16,554 nt of DNA. Source: CAZIDL01 sp964537825. Lineage in GTDB: Bacteria > Bacteroidota > Bacteroidia > Flavobacteriales_D > CAYVSK01. Positions within the stretch are counted from its first letter, which is position 1; each line of letters begins with the position of its first letter. Positions 14,794-16,554 of the stretch are shown in pieces. Position numbers and translations under genes: made by a program. Under the pieces are notes generated by a model. It saw nothing but the letters and a program-made list of their open reading frames with translations, ran no database searches and was not told the DNA's origin. The stretch is taken from positions 1 through 16,554 of the forward strand of contig CAZIDL010000057.1 in NCBI GenBank assembly GCA_964537825.1, in the 5' to 3' direction.

Positions 14794-14825
14794 CAAAGGA
14801 AGGCCATGCCCTCGAACTTCCCAAA
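14794..14825 (-). promoter_or_regulatory. Putative promoter of the EamA transporter gene
   Basis: On the minus strand TTTG (14822-14825), a 20-base spacer, then TTCCTTTG (14794-14801) mirrors the TonB receptor promoter, with one mismatch in the -7. It ends eight bases before the ATG at 14785, again giving a very short leader, and supports that start. Confidence 0.4.
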
Positions 14826-14874
14826 TGTGTTCACCCCCCCAAGGACGCCGAGATCAGTGAAAGTTAACTACCCC

Positions 14875-14987
14875 CCTCGCGTTCTTCGCGTTCCTGGCGG
14901 TTAAGGCTTGGTCAGGAAAGGGCTAGGAGGTTGAAAAGAACTTAAGGGCTTGGCTTTTTAACCGCGAAGGACGCTAGGGACGCGAGG
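14875..14987. repeat. Imperfect inverted repeat with 30-base arms made of 9-base units
   Basis: Arms at 14875-14904 and 14958-14987 are reverse complements at 24 of 30 positions, separated by 53 bases. Each arm is three imperfect 9-base units (CNTCGCGTT type on one arm, CGCNAGGGA type on the other) ending in a TTAACCGC/GCGGTTAA edge. It lies upstream of the EamA gene in a gene-poor stretch. This resembles dispersed GCGGTTAA-edged intergenic palindromes I recall from environmental genomes, but no second copy occurs in this window. It could be a REP-like element or form a long RNA hairpin. Confidence 0.7.
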
Positions 14988-15169
14988 AGAGCTGAACGCC
15001 ACCCGTAGCGGCTCCGTGTTGGCCGCTTCCCTTGAACAACCCCTTCACAGCCCGGACCGCCCTTCGCAGATCCCCCTGATCATCGGGTTATTTGCGCTTT
15101 GCAGCTCGTGTCCTTCCTTGGGACCCCTCACCGCAACATCATCTTTTGCTGGGCGGTCTTTCATTGTCA

Positions 15170-15194
15170 GCCCCTTTTTTTATAAAAAAGGGGC
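15170..15194. repeat. Perfect 25-base palindrome with A/T core and GCCCC edges
   Basis: GCCCCTTTTTT and AAAAAAGGGGC are perfect 11-base arms around TAT. Unlike a normal terminator, the A/T tract lies inside the stem and the GC part outside, with no T-run beyond it. In DNA it could form a cruciform; in RNA a long hairpin. It sits about 180 bases beyond the stop of the cargo gene at 15373. Confidence 0.7.
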
Positions 15195-15305
15195 GAAAAA
15201 CCTGCCCGAATGACACTGGTCAGGTGGGGGGGAGAAGAGAACCCGGCGATGGCCGTTCCTCGCACCACCCGTCCATGGGCCCGGCAATAACGGCCTTGTC
15301 GCCCA

Positions 15306-15327
15306 GCGGGCTCCCGCCTTCTTTTTT
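15306..15327 (+). terminator. Possible plus-strand terminator-like hairpin facing the cargo gene
   Basis: GCGG-GCTC-CCGC is followed by CTTCTTTTTT on the plus strand. No plus-strand gene directly precedes it, so it could only stop antisense transcription into the cargo gene's 3' end. The stem is short and the call is weak. Confidence 0.2.
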
Positions 15328-15372
15328 CCATTCCCAACGCACGAGAGAGGTCCCTTCTTTCAATAGGCAAGC

Positions 15373-16554
15373 TCAACGGCTGATCGCGATCCTTTTGCGG
15401 AGAACTTCCTTTCCCTTGTCGGAGCGGATCCGAAGCAGGTAGAGCCCGTTCGGGAGTTCGCCCTTTCGGACCCGCAACATCCCTTGTTGCCCTTCCAACT
15501 TCCGCGAAAGCACCTTCCGCCCTTTCATGCTGTAAAGGGCGATGCGGGCCCCTGCTTCCGGAAGCTGATAGCGCACGCTGAAGCGGCCGTCGTTGGGGTT
15601 CGGACGGACCTCGAGCCCGACCGTTCCGGCGTCGTGGCCGGCGATGGAAGTGCTCGTGTCCTCCACCCGTTTCGGCTCCACGAGCTTCGTGACCGTATCG
15701 CTGTAGCCGCAGGCACTGGCCACGAGGGTGACGCTGTAGCTGCTCGTGTCGGGGTAAGTGTGATCGGGGTCCTTCAAGTTGCTGAAGTAGCCATCGCCGA
15801 AGGACCAGTAGTGCTCCGTGGCGTAGCGGGAGCTGTCCTTGAACTGCACCCCTTTGCTGCTGTCCTTGTTGTAGCTGAAGTTCGCCTGCGGAAGGCTGTC
15901 GAAGCCGGCACAATTGGTCTTCATGACCCAGAGGTCCTGGTGCTTGTTCCCTGTGTCCGCCCCGGTGGAGAAACCGGTGGCCAGGATGTTGCCGTCCTTG
16001 GTGGTCCGCCCCCCGTAGAAATAGTAATCCCCCGAGGCCCGACCGCTGTTCATCTTATGGGAGCGGGCCCAGAGGCTGTCGCCGTTGCTGCCGTCGAAGC
16101 GCATGAGGCGTCCGCGCATATAGGTGTAGCCTTGGGAGGGGATGAAGACGCGGCCCGCGCCGATCGTCAGCAGGTCGCCGTTGGGGAACTCGCGGAGGCA
16201 TTTAACATGCTGGTTGTAGACCCCTTTGTTGTATTCCCGGTACCAGACCGTATCCCCGTTCAGCTTCAGTTTTCCTGCGGCCAAATGGTAATAGGGAGCA
16301 GCCCCTCCTCCGGCAGAGGAATCAGCCAGGGGAGTGGCAAAGGCGATCCTCCCGTCGGAGGTCACGTTCACGCGAGCAGGGGCATCGTACAGCTTGGGAG
16401 CGTTGTAATTGGTGAAGCCGCGGATCCATTCCTGGTTCCCCATGCTGTCCACTTTCATGACGAAGGCCCGGCCCCCGGAATCGATGGGGAAGAAGTCCTT
16501 GGACACTCCCCCGATCACAAAGCCCCCATCGGGGGTGGTGTCCACGGAGGTTCC
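15373..16554 (-). CDS. Type IX secretion cargo protein with PKD and C-terminal sorting domains, 5' end cut by window edge
   Basis: Only the C-terminal 393 residues are visible; the frame runs open through the right edge. A GTG at 16545 lies inside a repeat unit and is not a real start. Residues 1-210 carry repeats of the DTTPDGGFVIGG / FPNGDLLTIGAG / TTKDGNILATGF kind, as in beta-propeller-like secreted proteins of Bacteroidota. About 221-292 is a PKD domain (FSYNKDSSKGVQF, YWSFGDGYFS, PDHTYPDTSSYSVTL). About 313-393 is a T9SS type A sorting domain: LEVRPNPNDGRFSV, LYSMKGRKVL, LPNGLYLLRI, ending in basic residues. The protein would be secreted across the outer membrane by PorSS/T9SS, with the tail removed or surface-anchored. 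GC in sampled stretches of this gene is about 65-72%, above most other genes sampled here. Ligand or function of the repeats is unknown. Confidence 0.92.
   Translation of the reverse strand, partial: GTSVDTTPDGGFVIGGVSKDFFPIDSGGRAFVMKVDSMGNQEWIRGFTNYNAPKLYDAPARVNVTSDGRIAFATPLADSSAGGGAAPYYHLAAGKLKLNGDTVWYREYNKGVYNQHVKCLREFPNGDLLTIGAGRVFIPSQGYTYMRGRLMRFDGSNGDSLWARSHKMNSGRASGDYYFYGGRTTKDGNILATGFSTGADTGNKHQDLWVMKTNCAGFDSLPQANFSYNKDSSKGVQFKDSSRYATEHYWSFGDGYFSNLKDPDHTYPDTSSYSVTLVASACGYSDTVTKLVEPKRVEDTSTSIAGHDAGTVGLEVRPNPNDGRFSVRYQLPEAGARIALYSMKGRKVLSRKLEGQQGMLRVRKGELPNGLYLLRIRSDKGKEVLRKRIAISR

Larger units (their letters stand above)
14988..15372. other. Gene-poor stretch between the EamA gene repeat and the type IX cargo gene
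   Basis: No open frame here shows a recognisable domain, signal peptide or convincing composition. The short frames present are low-complexity and overlap the palindrome. The stretch holds only the 25-base palindrome at 15170-15194, G/C homopolymer runs (for example near 15225), and a small hairpin followed by T-rich sequence at 15306-15327. It is the 3' flank of the cargo gene ending at 15373. Confidence 0.6.

Noticed and set aside
14786..14824. TTG at 14824 as start of the EamA transporter
   Set aside because: It would lie inside the predicted -33/-7 region and adds no membrane helix; the ATG at 14785 starts directly at the first helix.
15016..15442. Two plus-strand frames in the gene-poor stretch, including one containing FYKKG
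   Set aside because: They have no start context, signal or domain, and the FYKKG words come from the palindrome itself.
15167..15913. A 248-codon minus-strand frame rich in Arg, Gln and Gly near the right end
   Set aside because: It is an alternative frame of the GC-rich cargo gene plus its 3' flank. Its composition is typical of a shadow frame, and its C-terminus simply reads through the 25-base palindrome.
1..16554. Defence system, CRISPR, toxin-antitoxin or prophage content
   Set aside because: No regularly spaced repeats, nuclease, helicase, integrase or paired small genes of such types were seen on either strand.

Overview
The window looks like chromosomal DNA from a member of the Bacteroidota, probably a flavobacterium-like marine or freshwater lineage of moderate GC. 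The signs are a secreted protein with a PKD domain and a type IX secretion sorting domain, a TonB receptor with an N-terminal carboxypeptidase-regulatory-like domain, Bacteroidota-type promoters (TAnnTTTG close upstream of start codons), and no clear Shine-Dalgarno sequences. I see no rRNA, tRNA, CRISPR array, transposase or phage gene. Most genes belong to recognisable housekeeping or envelope families. I did not find a clearly new multi-gene system. The most interesting parts are regulatory sites, one unrecognised envelope protein, and a repeat-bearing gene-poor stretch near the right end.

Layout. (1) 1-766, minus: 3-hydroxybutyryl-CoA dehydrogenase, cut by the window edge. (2) 825-4164, minus: a tightly coupled three-gene operon. 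Transcription order is Gfo/Idh/MocA oxidoreductase, unrecognised lipoprotein-like protein, polyprenyl-phosphate sugar-1-phosphate transferase, with ATGA stop/start overlaps at both junctions. This points to surface polysaccharide or glycolipid synthesis. (3) 4261-5975, plus: protein-L-isoaspartate methyltransferase and a predicted outer-membrane beta-barrel protein, closed by a strong bidirectional terminator at about 5995-6033. (4) 6057-7208, minus: a DtxR/MntR-type metalloregulator followed by smpB. (5) 7287-9509, plus: a TonB-dependent receptor divergent from the regulator. The 78-base gap between them holds two promoters and a dyad overlapping the receptor's -7 element. (6) 9514-12609, minus: a likely four-gene operon in the order DUF4197 protein, PagL-like outer-membrane protein, lipoprotein-type MsrB, CoA-type Nudix hydrolase. 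(7) 12677-13915, plus: CinA, overlapping by 27 bases the convergent EamA-family transporter (13889-14785, minus). (8) 14786-15372: no convincing gene, but a large imperfect inverted repeat built of 9-base units and a separate perfect 25-base palindrome. (9) 15373-16554, minus: the C-terminal part of a large secreted type IX secretion cargo protein, GC-richer than several sampled stretches to its left.

Together the genes cover envelope building (sugar transferase operon, beta-barrel, PagL-like protein, DUF4197), metal homeostasis (DtxR-family regulator and TonB receptor), and repair or house-cleaning of damaged molecules (Pcm, MsrB, CoA-type Nudix, CinA, SmpB). Functional links beyond shared operons are inference.
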